A program made the translations under genes and the position numbers. A DNA stretch of 64,000 nt from assembly GCA_949293185.1 (NCBI GenBank), contig CASFCQ010000002.1, forward strand, positions 1 to 64,000, given 5' to 3'. Below, one piece after another: positions 35,223 to 43,629 of this stretch (positions within the stretch are counted from its first letter, which is position 1; every line of letters begins with the position of its first letter). The notes below the pieces were generated by a model. That model saw only the letters and a list, made by a program, of their open reading frames with translations. It did no database searches and was not told the DNA's origin. The DNA is from an uncultured bacterium. GTDB lineage: Bacteria > Cyanobacteriota > Vampirovibrionia > Gastranaerophilales > Gastranaerophilaceae.

Positions 35223-36488
35223 ATGAAAATATTGATAGTTGGTTCAGGGGCTAAAGAATATACAATAGCTAAACTCGTTTCTCAATACGAAGAAACCGAA
35301 CTTGTTTTTGTTGCCCCGGGCAATGATGCTATTTCTGAGTTTGCAAACTGCATTGATATAAAAGCCGATGATGTTGAAAATCTTGCGGAATTTGCTAAAG
35401 CTAATGAAATAGATATGACGATTGCAGCATCCGAAAAAGCTATTTCAAACGGAATTGCAGATAAATTTAACGAAGAAGGGCTGATGATATTTGCCCCGAC
35501 AGCTGAAGCTGCGAAAATCACAAACTCTAAATCAATTGCAAAAAAATTTATGTACAAAACAAAAATCCCTACCCCGAAATTCGGGATTTTTGACAGAGAA
35601 AATATGGCATTGGATTACGCAAGAAAATCGAAATATCCGCTTGTCGTAAAAACAGACGCACACCAGCACGGCGAGAATGTATTTATATGCGACAATTTCA
35701 AAATAGCCAAAAGAATAATTGAAGATCTTTTTGACAACGCACAAAAAAAAGTAATTCTTGAAGACTACGTTGCAGGACAGGAGTTTTCTTATTACGTGAT
35801 AAGCGACGGATATAACGCTATGCCGTTAAACTCTGTCGTCCCATACAAGTCAGTACTGGAAGGCAACGGAGGTGCGATGACCTCGGGGCTTGGTGCTTAT
35901 GCACCGTTTTATATGATAGATCGTTCACTGGAGAGCAAAATTTTCAAAGAAATTGTCTATCCGGCATTGGATGAACTGGCTCGAGGACATAACCAGTACG
36001 TCGGAATCCTCGGCATAGATATTATACTTGACCGCGGCGGAAAATTGAATGTTATCGAGTTTAATTCATTTTTGAAAGAGCCGGATGCTCAGTGTGTGTT
36101 AAATTTGTTGGACGATAATCTTGCCCAAATTATGAATGCGACTGTTGTCGGTTCTCTGGTTGATGATTATGCAGAAATCCGGACAAAAACTCTTTTTAGT
36201 ACATCACTTGTTCTAAGCGCAGGTAATTATCCGTCAGAAGGCGCATACGGCGAGGTGATAACAGGACTGGATGAAATTACAGAGCACTGTGATGTTTCAT
36301 ATTTCAATACAGTAAAAGATGCAAACGGCAATATGCTTACAAATGGAGGCAGATCTCTTGTGCTTACTACAGAAGCATCTACGCTGGAAAAATCAGCACA
36401 AAAATTGTATGAATGCGTTGAACTTGTCGGGTTTGATTCTATGAAATACAGAAAAGACATAGGCAAGACACTTATTATAGGATGTTAA
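35223..36488 (+). CDS. PurD-like ATP-grasp protein (divergent)
   Basis: PurD makes glycinamide ribonucleotide from phosphoribosylamine and glycine. This 421-residue product has the PurD layout and length: an N-terminal Rossmann-like VGSGAKEYTIAKL (family: GSGGREHALA), an ATP-grasp core with PLVVKTDAHQHGENVF and EDYVAGQEFSYYVISDG, and a C-terminal GYPx-like block. Signature segments are altered. DHKR is VPYKS, the GPNTGGMGAYSP block is AMTSGLGAYAPF, and RFGDPE reads FLKEPDAQ. It may be a divergent PurD or an ATP-grasp ligase with another substrate. It sits where nusA is often found, two bases before rnpM. Confidence 0.7.
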   Translation: MKILIVGSGAKEYTIAKLVSQYEETELVFVAPGNDAISEFANCIDIKADDVENLAEFAKANEIDMTIAASEKAISNGIADKFNEEGLMIFAPTAEAAKITNSKSIAKKFMYKTKIPTPKFGIFDRENMALDYARKSKYPLVVKTDAHQHGENVFICDNFKIAKRIIEDLFDNAQKKVILEDYVAGQEFSYYVISDGYNAMPLNSVVPYKSVLEGNGGAMTSGLGAYAPFYMIDRSLESKIFKEIVYPALDELARGHNQYVGILGIDIILDRGGKLNVIEFNSFLKEPDAQCVLNLLDDNLAQIMNATVVGSLVDDYAEIRTKTLFSTSLVLSAGNYPSEGAYGEVITGLDEITEHCDVSYFNTVKDANGNMLTNGGRSLVLTTEASTLEKSAQKLYECVELVGFDSMKYRKDIGKTLIIGC

Positions 36489-36489
36489 T

Positions 36490-36753
36490 ATGCAAGAGGA
36501 TCAAATCTATAGAAAATGTATAGCCTGCAATCAATTGACCCCCCGCAGCCAACTTGTTAAAATCACAAAAAACAAAACAACAGGCGAGATAAAAATAAAT
36601 CCTGATTCTAAATTTTTCGGTCGTTCAGCTTACATCTGCAAAAACGATGAATGTATAAATAACGCATTTAAAAAGGGCAAACTGTTTAAAATTCTGCATA
36701 TTTCGCAGGATGACACCCTAAAAGAAAAAATCAGGGCTGTACTTGCAAAATAG
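36490..36753 (+). CDS. rnpM: YlxR/RnpM RNA-binding protein
   Basis: YlxR was recently named RnpM, a modulator of RNase P, from work in other bacteria. The 87-residue product has the family features YRKCIACNQLTPRSQLVKI near the N-terminus, FFGRSAYICKNDECINNAFKK in the middle, and a Leu-rich end. It lies two bases after the purD-like gene and 53 bases before infB, the conserved position (normally nusA-ylxR-infB). Confidence 0.85.
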   Translation: MQEDQIYRKCIACNQLTPRSQLVKITKNKTTGEIKINPDSKFFGRSAYICKNDECINNAFKKGKLFKILHISQDDTLKEKIRAVLAK

Positions 36754-36806
36754 ATTGTGTTACAAATATATTATAATATTTAAATAAATGGAGAAATATA
36801 TATAGA

Positions 36807-39269
36807 ATGACAGAAATGATAAGAGTGTACGATTTAGCAAAAGAAATTGGCAAAACCAACAAAGAAGTTATTGAAAAGTTGGATTCGCTTCTTGGTGTCA
36901 AGGTTAAATCACACTCAAGTGTCATTTCATCTATTCAAGCAAACAAATTAAAACAATTGTTATCAGAGCCTAAGGCAGAAACAACTAAAAAGCCGAAGGC
37001 TTTTATCGTTAAAAAGGCGAAAGTTAAAGAAGAGGAAGCACAGGAAGAAAAAGCGGAATCTGTTGAAGAAAAGAAACCGCCGCAAAAAATCAAATTAGGA
37101 AAAATAGAACAACCTGTTATTCCGCCTGCTCCCAAAGTAAAACTCGGAAAAATTGAACCGCCCAAACCTGTTTCTAAACAAACATCAAAACCAACGCCAA
37201 AACCTCAGGACAAAAAAGATAAAGACTCTCAATCATCAAAAGAATCACCTAAAAAGACTCAAGATAATAAAAAAGAGCAACGTCCTGAGAAGAAACCTAT
37301 TCAACGCCATGTAATTCCTCAGGAAATTTATGAGACTAAAGGAAATTCAAAGAAAAAAGGTTCTAAAAAAAGAGAAAAATCTTATAACTCAAAAGAAGAA
37401 GAACAGGAAAGAATAAGCTTAGAAAAAGCAAACGCACAGAAACATAAAAAGAGAACTCACGCAGAAGAAGCTGTGGAGGAAGTTAAAAGTGTAGTGATTA
37501 ATCAACCTTTGACTGTTGGTGAGTTATCAGAAAAAATCCATAAAGCATCAGCTGAAATTGTAAAATTTCTTATGATGCACGGTATTCTTGCTACAGTCAA
37601 TCAGGTTATTGATGTAGCAACAGCTAAAAAAGTATGTGAAAATTTTGAAATAGAAGTTCTTGAAGAAGACCTCGAAGCTTATATGGAAGAAGAGCTTCAA
37701 AAAGAAGAAGAGGCAAAAGAACTGGCGTCAATTGACCCGAAACTTTTAAAACGCAGAGCGCCTGTTATAAGTATCATGGGGCACGTTGACCACGGTAAAA
37801 CAACACTTTTGGATTCTATAAGAGCCTCAAAACATAAAATTGTTTCGACAGAAGTCGGCGGTATAACACAGTCTATCGGTGCTTATACGGTTTATCTGAA
37901 TAACAAAAAGATTGTATTTATTGATACTCCCGGTCACGAAGCCTTTACGGAAATGAGAGCAAGAGGGGCTCAGGCTACTGATATTGCAATTCTTGTTGTT
38001 GCGGCAGACGATGGCATAATGCCTCAGACAATAGAAGCGATTAACCATGCAAAAGCCGCTAATGTGCCAATTATTGTGGCGGTAAACAAGATTGATAAAC
38101 CGGACGCTAACCCCGACAAAATTTTACAGCAGTTAACAGAACACGGTCTTGTCCCCGAAGAATGGGGCGGTGATACCGTGTGCGTAAAAGTCAGCGCACT
38201 CCAGGGAACTGGTATTGATGAACTTTTGGAATACATTCTGCTGCTGGCTGAAGTTCTTGATTTAAAAGCTAACCCCGACGCACCTGCCAGCGGTGTTGTA
38301 ATAGAAGCAAACCTTGACAAAGGAAAAGGTCCGGTTGCAACACTTCTTGTCCAAAACGGAACTTTAAAAACCGGCAACTGTGTTGTTGTGGGTAATGTTT
38401 GCGGTAAGGTCAGAGCTTTGCTTTCCGATTCCGGCGAAAGAGTCAAAAAAGCAGCACCGTCCACACCTGTTGAAATTCTCGGTTTGACGGAAGTTCCTCA
38501 GGCGGGCGACAAATTTGAAGTCGTAGAAAATGAAAAAACTATGCGTGCAATTGTTGCTGAACGCAAAGAAAAAGAAAGAAACTCACGCCTGGAAGCCATG
38601 CTGCCTAACCATATCAGAAATGAAATTGTAGGCGAAGGCGACGATGGTATTCAGCACCTTAACCTTATTATCAAAGCTAATACAAACGGTTCAGCCGAGG
38701 CTCTTTCTCAGGCTATAGGACAGTTTAAGTCTAAAGAAATTGTTATAAAACTTATACACGTTGGCGTGGGCGATATTTCAGAAGCCGATGTTATGCTTGC
38801 TGCAGCCAGCCATGCCATTATTCTCGGATTTACTGTTAAAGAAGACAATAATGCAGAGCTTGCAGCCGCAAGGGAAAACGTTACAATTAAAAAATTCGAT
38901 ATTATTTATCAAATTCTTGAAGACCTTGAAAAAACAATGCTCAGCCTCCTGCAGCCTGAAATCAAAGAGGTTGAACTCGGTAAAGCTGAAGTCAGACAGG
39001 TGTTTACTGTCGGCAAAACTTCAAGAATCGCCGGCTGTTATGTTACGGAAGGTAAAATTATCAGAGGTAAAACAGCTGTTGTTATCAGAAACGGCGAAGA
39101 AATCTTCAAAGGCACAATTGACCAGCTCAAGAGATTTAAAGACGACGTTAAAGAAGTCGCCACAGGTTTTGAATGCGGTATTTCCTTTGCAAAATTCAAT
39201 GACATTCAAGAAGGCGATATAATTCAGGTTTCAACAACCGAAGAAGTAGAAAGACAGGCTCTGGTTTAA
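36807..39269 (+). CDS. infB: translation initiation factor IF-2
   Basis: IF-2 is the GTPase that places fMet-tRNA in the P site and promotes subunit joining. The 820-residue product has an N-terminal IF2_N-type module (IRVYDLAKEIGKTNKEVIEKL), a Lys/Glu/Pro-rich linker (about 50-230), a second IF2_N module, and the G domain with GHVDHGKTTLLDSIR, DTPGHEAFTEMRARGA and NKIDKPDANP. Domains with GVVIEANLDKGKGPVATLL and the fMet-tRNA-binding C-terminal domain (RVKK-type segments, RQVF) follow. A GGAG lies about 13 bases upstream of the ATG, rather far. The stop shares a base with the next ATG (TAATG). Confidence 0.96.
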   Translation: MTEMIRVYDLAKEIGKTNKEVIEKLDSLLGVKVKSHSSVISSIQANKLKQLLSEPKAETTKKPKAFIVKKAKVKEEEAQEEKAESVEEKKPPQKIKLGKIEQPVIPPAPKVKLGKIEPPKPVSKQTSKPTPKPQDKKDKDSQSSKESPKKTQDNKKEQRPEKKPIQRHVIPQEIYETKGNSKKKGSKKREKSYNSKEEEQERISLEKANAQKHKKRTHAEEAVEEVKSVVINQPLTVGELSEKIHKASAEIVKFLMMHGILATVNQVIDVATAKKVCENFEIEVLEEDLEAYMEEELQKEEEAKELASIDPKLLKRRAPVISIMGHVDHGKTTLLDSIRASKHKIVSTEVGGITQSIGAYTVYLNNKKIVFIDTPGHEAFTEMRARGAQATDIAILVVAADDGIMPQTIEAINHAKAANVPIIVAVNKIDKPDANPDKILQQLTEHGLVPEEWGGDTVCVKVSALQGTGIDELLEYILLLAEVLDLKANPDAPASGVVIEANLDKGKGPVATLLVQNGTLKTGNCVVVGNVCGKVRALLSDSGERVKKAAPSTPVEILGLTEVPQAGDKFEVVENEKTMRAIVAERKEKERNSRLEAMLPNHIRNEIVGEGDDGIQHLNLIIKANTNGSAEALSQAIGQFKSKEIVIKLIHVGVGDISEADVMLAAASHAIILGFTVKEDNNAELAAARENVTIKKFDIIYQILEDLEKTMLSLLQPEIKEVELGKAEVRQVFTVGKTSRIAGCYVTEGKIIRGKTAVVIRNGEEIFKGTIDQLKRFKDDVKEVATGFECGISFAKFNDIQEGDIIQVSTTEEVERQALV

Positions 39270-39802
39270 TGCTAAAACTGTATAAAGAGGATTTAGCAGC
39301 TGCAACTTTAATTATTTTTGTTATTTTGTTGCTTGGCTCTCTTTTTCATTATTTTATACTCCAAACTAAGAATGAATTTCAAAATTTAATAGTGTTTATT
39401 TTTGTCTTATTAGGGGCAATTGTTTTTTTGCTCTTATTTATGTTTTCTATCAAACTGTCAGACGACTATAAAAGAAAAGAATCTCCTAATGCATTCATAT
39501 GCCTGGTTTCCTTTAGTGGATTTGCTCTGTTTTTATTAGCTTTACTTCTGGAATCGATAATAATTTCTACAGAGTCTCAGGGAACAATAGGTTTTTTCTA
39601 TCTGTTGCTGCCTGGTATAATCTGGTATATGTTTTCATTATTTCAGATGTTTACAAATGCAGGTTATCTTTTATATGTATTGTTTGCAAAAGAAAAAAAT
39701 TTGAAAACCTTTTTTGATAATTCTCTGGTATTTTTAGTAGGGATTGTACTTTCATTCATTAATACTTTTTGGATACTAAATCAACAAAAGATTGGAGATT
39801 AA
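39269..39802 (+). CDS. four-helix membrane protein, tandem paralogue 1
   Basis: This 177-residue protein opens MLKLYKEDLAAATLIIF and has four predicted transmembrane helices (about 11-30, 40-60, 75-100 and 110-130), with a further hydrophobic end. I recognise no family. The ATG overlaps the infB stop (TAATG), and its own stop overlaps the next ATG in the same way. The next gene has the same N-terminus, so the pair arose by duplication. The coupling to infB suggests it is made at a constant ratio to translation factors, but no function is known to me. Confidence 0.75.
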   Translation: MLKLYKEDLAAATLIIFVILLLGSLFHYFILQTKNEFQNLIVFIFVLLGAIVFLLLFMFSIKLSDDYKRKESPNAFICLVSFSGFALFLLALLLESIIISTESQGTIGFFYLLLPGIIWYMFSLFQMFTNAGYLLYVLFAKEKNLKTFFDNSLVFLVGIVLSFINTFWILNQQKIGD

Positions 39803-40392
39803 TGTTGAAACTGTATAAAGAAGATTTAGCTGCTGTAGCGTTAACTGCTTTTATTGTATTTCTGATTGGATCTATTGCGGACGGCTGGATACTTGTCTAT
39901 GCCAATACCATTTCATCAATTGATACAGGGTTTAATATAACACTTGCGGGTGTGGATATATTTTTAACGGTTTTATTGTTTGTGTTGTTTATTTTTTCTA
40001 AAAAGTTATCTGAAAATAATGACAAAAAGGAATATCGCATTCCTTTTATTACATCTGCAGCGGAATTGAGCGGATATGCTGCAGTAACAAGCGTTGTTGC
40101 ATTTTTAAAAAATATATTGATAATAATTCAGCCTTTCACAACTATAGGAGGAGGGCTATACGGTATAGGGCTTGTATTATTCTTGCTGTTCAGCCCTTTT
40201 GCAATATGGCTTGTTATTTCATTTATTCAGGTTTTTATAAATATTTTTTATATTGTATATGCTTTGTCTTTGGAAGAAAAAAATTGCCTGACATTATTCG
40301 GCAATTCCAGAATAATCCTTGCCGGCATTGCTATTTCTTTATTAAACACAGTTGTTTTTGTTTCTTGTGTCTTGCTTTACTATACCCGATAA
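39802..40392 (+). CDS. four-helix membrane protein, tandem paralogue 2
   Basis: The 196-residue product starts MLKLYKEDLAAVALTAFIVF (ATG at 39802, one-base overlap with the previous stop), nearly identical to its neighbour over the first 12 residues. The rest diverges strongly but keeps four to five hydrophobic helices. A Gly-rich loop (TIGGGLYGIGLVLFLLF) and FINIFYIVYALSLEEKN correspond to FTNAGYLLYVLFAKEKN in paralogue 1. An upstream start at 39769 lies inside paralogue 1 and is unlikely. rbfA begins 59 bases further on. Confidence 0.75.
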   Translation: MLKLYKEDLAAVALTAFIVFLIGSIADGWILVYANTISSIDTGFNITLAGVDIFLTVLLFVLFIFSKKLSENNDKKEYRIPFITSAAELSGYAAVTSVVAFLKNILIIIQPFTTIGGGLYGIGLVLFLLFSPFAIWLVISFIQVFINIFYIVYALSLEEKNCLTLFGNSRIILAGIAISLLNTVVFVSCVLLYYTR

Positions 40393-40451
40393 AAAAACTT
40401 TTTCTTTTGTGATATTATAAAAATGCGTAATAAATAAAATCCGAGGTTAAT

Positions 40452-40805
40452 ATGTCGCTGCGAAACGAACGTGTCAGAAAAACATTAATGAAAGAAATAG
40501 CAGATATCATACAAAAAGATATCAAAGACCCGCGCATCAGCGGCGTTGTGTCGATTACGGATATTGAACTCGCGCATGACAACTCGTTTGCTAAAGTGTA
40601 TTTTTCCGTATTTGCAACAAATGATGAGGCAAAACAACAGACTATTGATGCGCTTGAAGAAAATGTTTCTAAAATCAGATACGAAGTCGGTAAGCGCATA
40701 AGACTAAGACTTACTCCTGAATTAAGATTCATCCCAGACAACTCGCTTGAGCGCGGTACTAAGGTTATGGACTTGATTGATAAAATTTCAAAAGGTGAAA
40801 TCTAG
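40452..40805 (+). CDS. rbfA: ribosome-binding factor A
   Basis: RbfA is a small KH-fold protein that helps mature the 5' end of 16S rRNA and supports growth in the cold. The 117-residue product has ERVRKTLMKEIADIIQKDIKDPRI near the N-terminus, VVSITDIELAHDNSFAKVYFSVF, and the C-terminal LTPELRFIPDNSLERG block. The ATG has GAGG seven bases upstream. It ends directly before truB. Confidence 0.94.
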   Translation: MSLRNERVRKTLMKEIADIIQKDIKDPRISGVVSITDIELAHDNSFAKVYFSVFATNDEAKQQTIDALEENVSKIRYEVGKRIRLRLTPELRFIPDNSLERGTKVMDLIDKISKGEI

Positions 40806-41684
40806 TTGTCCGAACAAAAAGACTTAATGGGATTTATAAACGTTTTTAAACCTCAGGGAATTACTTCTCATGACGTTGTTTCACGTCTTAGAAAAGCCAT
40901 CAAAATAAAACAAATCGGGCACACCGGCACACTTGACCCTCTTGCAGAGGGAGTTTTGCCTGTTGCCATCGGCAAAGCAACAAGACTCATAGAATATTTA
41001 GAGGAAGGCAAGGGATATATTGCATCGATTCAGTTTGGCAAAATATCAGATACATATGATATAGAAGGCAATGTTTCTAACTTTTCAGATAAAAAAGTGA
41101 GTGAAGAAGATATAAAAACAGCTTTAGTAAAATTTACAGGCGAAATAGAGCAGATTCCGCCGGCATACTCTGCAGTTCACTATAACGGTAAAAGGCTGTA
41201 TGAACTTGCCAGAGAAGGTAAAATACCGGAGGATATCCCCAAAAGAAAAGTTTTTGTAGAAACAATTACACTCATTAGCTTTAACGAGGAAGAACAAACA
41301 GCAAAAATAGAAGTTGATTGCTCAAAAGGCACATATATCCGCTCAATTGTTCACGACCTCGGGCAGGAGCTTGGCTGCGGAGCTGTTATGACAGGATTAT
41401 TGAGAACAAAAGCCGGAAAATTTACGGTTAACAATGCGGTTAAGCTTGATGATATAACTGACCTGGCGGCTGCAGAAAAATATTTGCACAATCCTGTTGA
41501 AGTTCTATCATATAAGAGTTACAGGCTTAGCGCTGATGAACTTAATAAAGTAAAGCACGGACAGTCGGTCATTACAAAAGATTATGATGAAAATGAAACT
41601 GTTTGCCTTGTTTACAACAATAAATTGTGTGCAATAGCACAAAAATCAGAAGATAAATTGTTAACAAAAAAAGTATTTATATAA
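40806..41684 (+). CDS. truB: tRNA pseudouridine(55) synthase
   Basis: TruB makes pseudouridine 55 in the T loop of tRNAs. The 292-residue product has GFINVFKPQGITSHDVV, GHTGTLDPLAEGVLPVAIGKATR (catalytic Asp in TLDP, near residue 45), PPAYSAVHYNGKRLYELAREG and the C-terminal RSIVHDLGQELGCGAVMTGLLRT. The start is probably TTG at 40806, immediately after the rbfA stop and preceded by AGGTGA; an ATG seven codons later is the alternative. It completes the infB-rbfA-truB series. Confidence 0.94.
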   Translation: MSEQKDLMGFINVFKPQGITSHDVVSRLRKAIKIKQIGHTGTLDPLAEGVLPVAIGKATRLIEYLEEGKGYIASIQFGKISDTYDIEGNVSNFSDKKVSEEDIKTALVKFTGEIEQIPPAYSAVHYNGKRLYELAREGKIPEDIPKRKVFVETITLISFNEEEQTAKIEVDCSKGTYIRSIVHDLGQELGCGAVMTGLLRTKAGKFTVNNAVKLDDITDLAAAEKYLHNPVEVLSYKSYRLSADELNKVKHGQSVITKDYDENETVCLVYNNKLCAIAQKSEDKLLTKKVFI

Positions 41685-41694
41685 GGATTTTATT

Positions 41695-42573
41695 ATGAAA
41701 AAGATACTGATATTGCTGTTTTTAATGATGTTTAGTTCAACATCTGTTTTTGCCCGGCAAAATTTCAACTTTGATGAAGAAAAGACTATGTGTCCTGCGA
41801 CACCGGTTGTAAACGGAGCATTTGCAGCAACATTGAGCAAAATAACAGGCATGAACTTTTTACTCGCAACCACACTGGAATCTCAGGTACGTAAACAAAT
41901 GAATGAAGCAATGGCTGCAAATTTCAAGGTGGATATAACCCCGTTTGGCGGCAAAAGTATGCTCGAAGGGAAATTCAAAAGCATAACAGCATCTTCGGAT
42001 TCTGCTGCTATAGACGGGCTTTATCTTTCTAATATAAAAGCCCAATCTCTTTGCGGATACAACCATTTTGTATACCACAATGGAGAAGTGCTTACAGCAG
42101 AAAACTTTTTACTTGGATTCAGAACGGAAATTACATCTGATGACCTGCAAAAAATGGTAACAACTCCGGAGTATATGAAAAAACTAAACTCCGCAAATGT
42201 AAATGTCGGCAATATTTCTATACTAAAAGTATTCAGCCCCAAAGCAGAAATAAAGAACAACAAGCTTGTTATCTCTGTGATGTATATGGCACCCCTTGCT
42301 ATGCGTTCTCCCAAACAGGCAACGATGAAAATGGATGTAATTGCACAAAATGGTAATCTGGAGTTTACAAATATAGAAGCAGGCTCTGGACATTCTTCCG
42401 TAAATATGGACACAATTTTGCCTGTTTTAAACAAACTTAACCCGCTTGCAATAAAAACAAATATCTTAAACAATTCAAAAAGCATAATTAAACTAAAAGA
42501 TATTTATATAATAAATGATAAAATTATTATAAAAGGTCTGGTTATTGTTCCCAAAAACTATTATAATAATTAA
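41695..42573 (+). CDS. exported DUF2993/LmeA-like protein
   Basis: The 292-residue product has a signal peptide ending near VFA at residue 20. Its mature part contains a FKVDITPFGGKSMLEGKFKSI segment typical of DUF2993/LmeA-type phospholipid-binding proteins, common in Cyanobacteria. IDGLYLSNIKAQSLCG and a strand-rich C-terminus with VIAQNGNLEFTNIEAGSG follow. Two Cys residues may form a disulfide. LmeA-family proteins are thought to bind lipids or take part in envelope biogenesis. Assignment is from pattern only. It lies ten bases after truB and may share its transcript. Confidence 0.58.
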   Translation: MKKILILLFLMMFSSTSVFARQNFNFDEEKTMCPATPVVNGAFAATLSKITGMNFLLATTLESQVRKQMNEAMAANFKVDITPFGGKSMLEGKFKSITASSDSAAIDGLYLSNIKAQSLCGYNHFVYHNGEVLTAENFLLGFRTEITSDDLQKMVTTPEYMKKLNSANVNVGNISILKVFSPKAEIKNNKLVISVMYMAPLAMRSPKQATMKMDVIAQNGNLEFTNIEAGSGHSSVNMDTILPVLNKLNPLAIKTNILNNSKSIIKLKDIYIINDKIIIKGLVIVPKNYYNN

Positions 42574-42605
42574 AGTTTATGAGTGAAATGATTCGGAGCT
42601 GAATA

Positions 42606-43238
42606 ATGGGATTCTGGTCAAAATTAGTAATATTAACTTTAGCGGTACTCGCTTTTTTCTATGTCAAAGTGAATTTCTTTGATTCACCGCATGTAAAAGT
42701 TGAAAGAAAACTTGTTGCAGAAGAACAGGTTGTTGAGCCGCCGCAAAAAGCAGAACAAACAACAAAAAATGCTGCCAAAAAGACAAACGCAGCAAAAGAA
42801 CAAAAGAAATCACAAAAATATGTTACTGTATACTTCCTTGGCATGGATAAAAACAACAACAGTATTTTTAAAACAGTAAAAAGAGAAGTTCCTTCAGGAA
42901 AAAATGAGCTCAGATACGCATTAACACAGCTTGTTGCCGGTCCGACACAGTACGAAAAGGGTGTAGGCGTATATTCAGAAATTCCTAAGAATGTTCAGAT
43001 TATGGGGGTTGTTGAAAGTGATAAGAAGATTATCATTGATGTATCCGGCAATATACAAACAGGCGGCGGTGCAGACAGCTTATACAGCCGTTTTAAACAG
43101 CTTATAAAAACTGCTATTGCCAACAGCACCCCCAAAAAACCAATTTACCTTTACATTGACGGCAAACAGGCCGAAGTTATCGGCGGCGAAGGTATCATGA
43201 TTACACAACCTTTAAGTGAGAATTCTTTAGATGGCTAA
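42606..43238 (+). CDS. GerMN-domain membrane-anchored protein
   Basis: The 210-residue product has an N-terminal transmembrane helix (about 5-22), a Lys/Ala/Glu-rich linker, and a C-terminal GerMN domain of about 120 residues. That domain shows VTVYFLGMDKNNNSIF, KNELRYALTQLVAGPTQYEKG, KIIIDVSGNIQTGGGADSLYS and PIYLYIDGK. GerMN domains occur in GerM and LpqB-like envelope proteins. Ligand and role here are unknown. It overlaps the HicB-like gene by eight bases. Confidence 0.78.
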   Translation: MGFWSKLVILTLAVLAFFYVKVNFFDSPHVKVERKLVAEEQVVEPPQKAEQTTKNAAKKTNAAKEQKKSQKYVTVYFLGMDKNNNSIFKTVKREVPSGKNELRYALTQLVAGPTQYEKGVGVYSEIPKNVQIMGVVESDKKIIIDVSGNIQTGGGADSLYSRFKQLIKTAIANSTPKKPIYLYIDGKQAEVIGGEGIMITQPLSENSLDG

Positions 43239-43509
43239 TGATAAAGATTTGGATTATTACCTGAATTTAGACTGGACACTCGTTGAAGGAACTGACTTAG
43301 ACTTCAACGGGAATCCTTATCATTATATAGAGATAAAAGAGTTTCCCAGTTTTGCATTCTGCGCAAAAACAAGAGAAATTGCACTGGCTAATTACAAAAA
43401 TCAGTTGAAACTAATGCTGCAGGTAATGCTTGAGGATGGAGAAAGAATCCCTGAACCCGGCGAAGACGATGATGACGGAATTGACTGGGAAAGTATCTGT
43501 CCGGGATAA
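43231..43509 (+). CDS. HicB-like solitary protein
   Basis: The 92-residue protein resembles the HicB antitoxin fold: YYLNLDWTLVEGTDLDFNG, PYHYIEIKEFPSFAFCAKTREIALANYKNQ, and LMLQVMLEDGERIPEPGED. The end is acidic. No HicA toxin gene lies beside it and there is no DNA-binding tail. It overlaps the GerMN gene's end by eight bases. It may be an orphan antitoxin, or a domesticated HicB-like protein with another task. Confidence 0.62.
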   Translation: MANDKDLDYYLNLDWTLVEGTDLDFNGNPYHYIEIKEFPSFAFCAKTREIALANYKNQLKLMLQVMLEDGERIPEPGEDDDDGIDWESICPG

Positions 43510-43629
43510 AAATTTTAATAGCCCTGTACTTTTCTTCCTGAAAACAACTAAACACTCTATATTCTTGAGTACTACAGAGGTTTTATTGTATAATCTTTAC
43601 ATCTGATGTTGATGGAGAATAGTTAGAAT

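Noticed and set aside
38024-38464. 146-codon frame antisense to infB
   Set aside because: Its sequence is the mirror of conserved IF-2 codons and has no ribosome binding site or family likeness.
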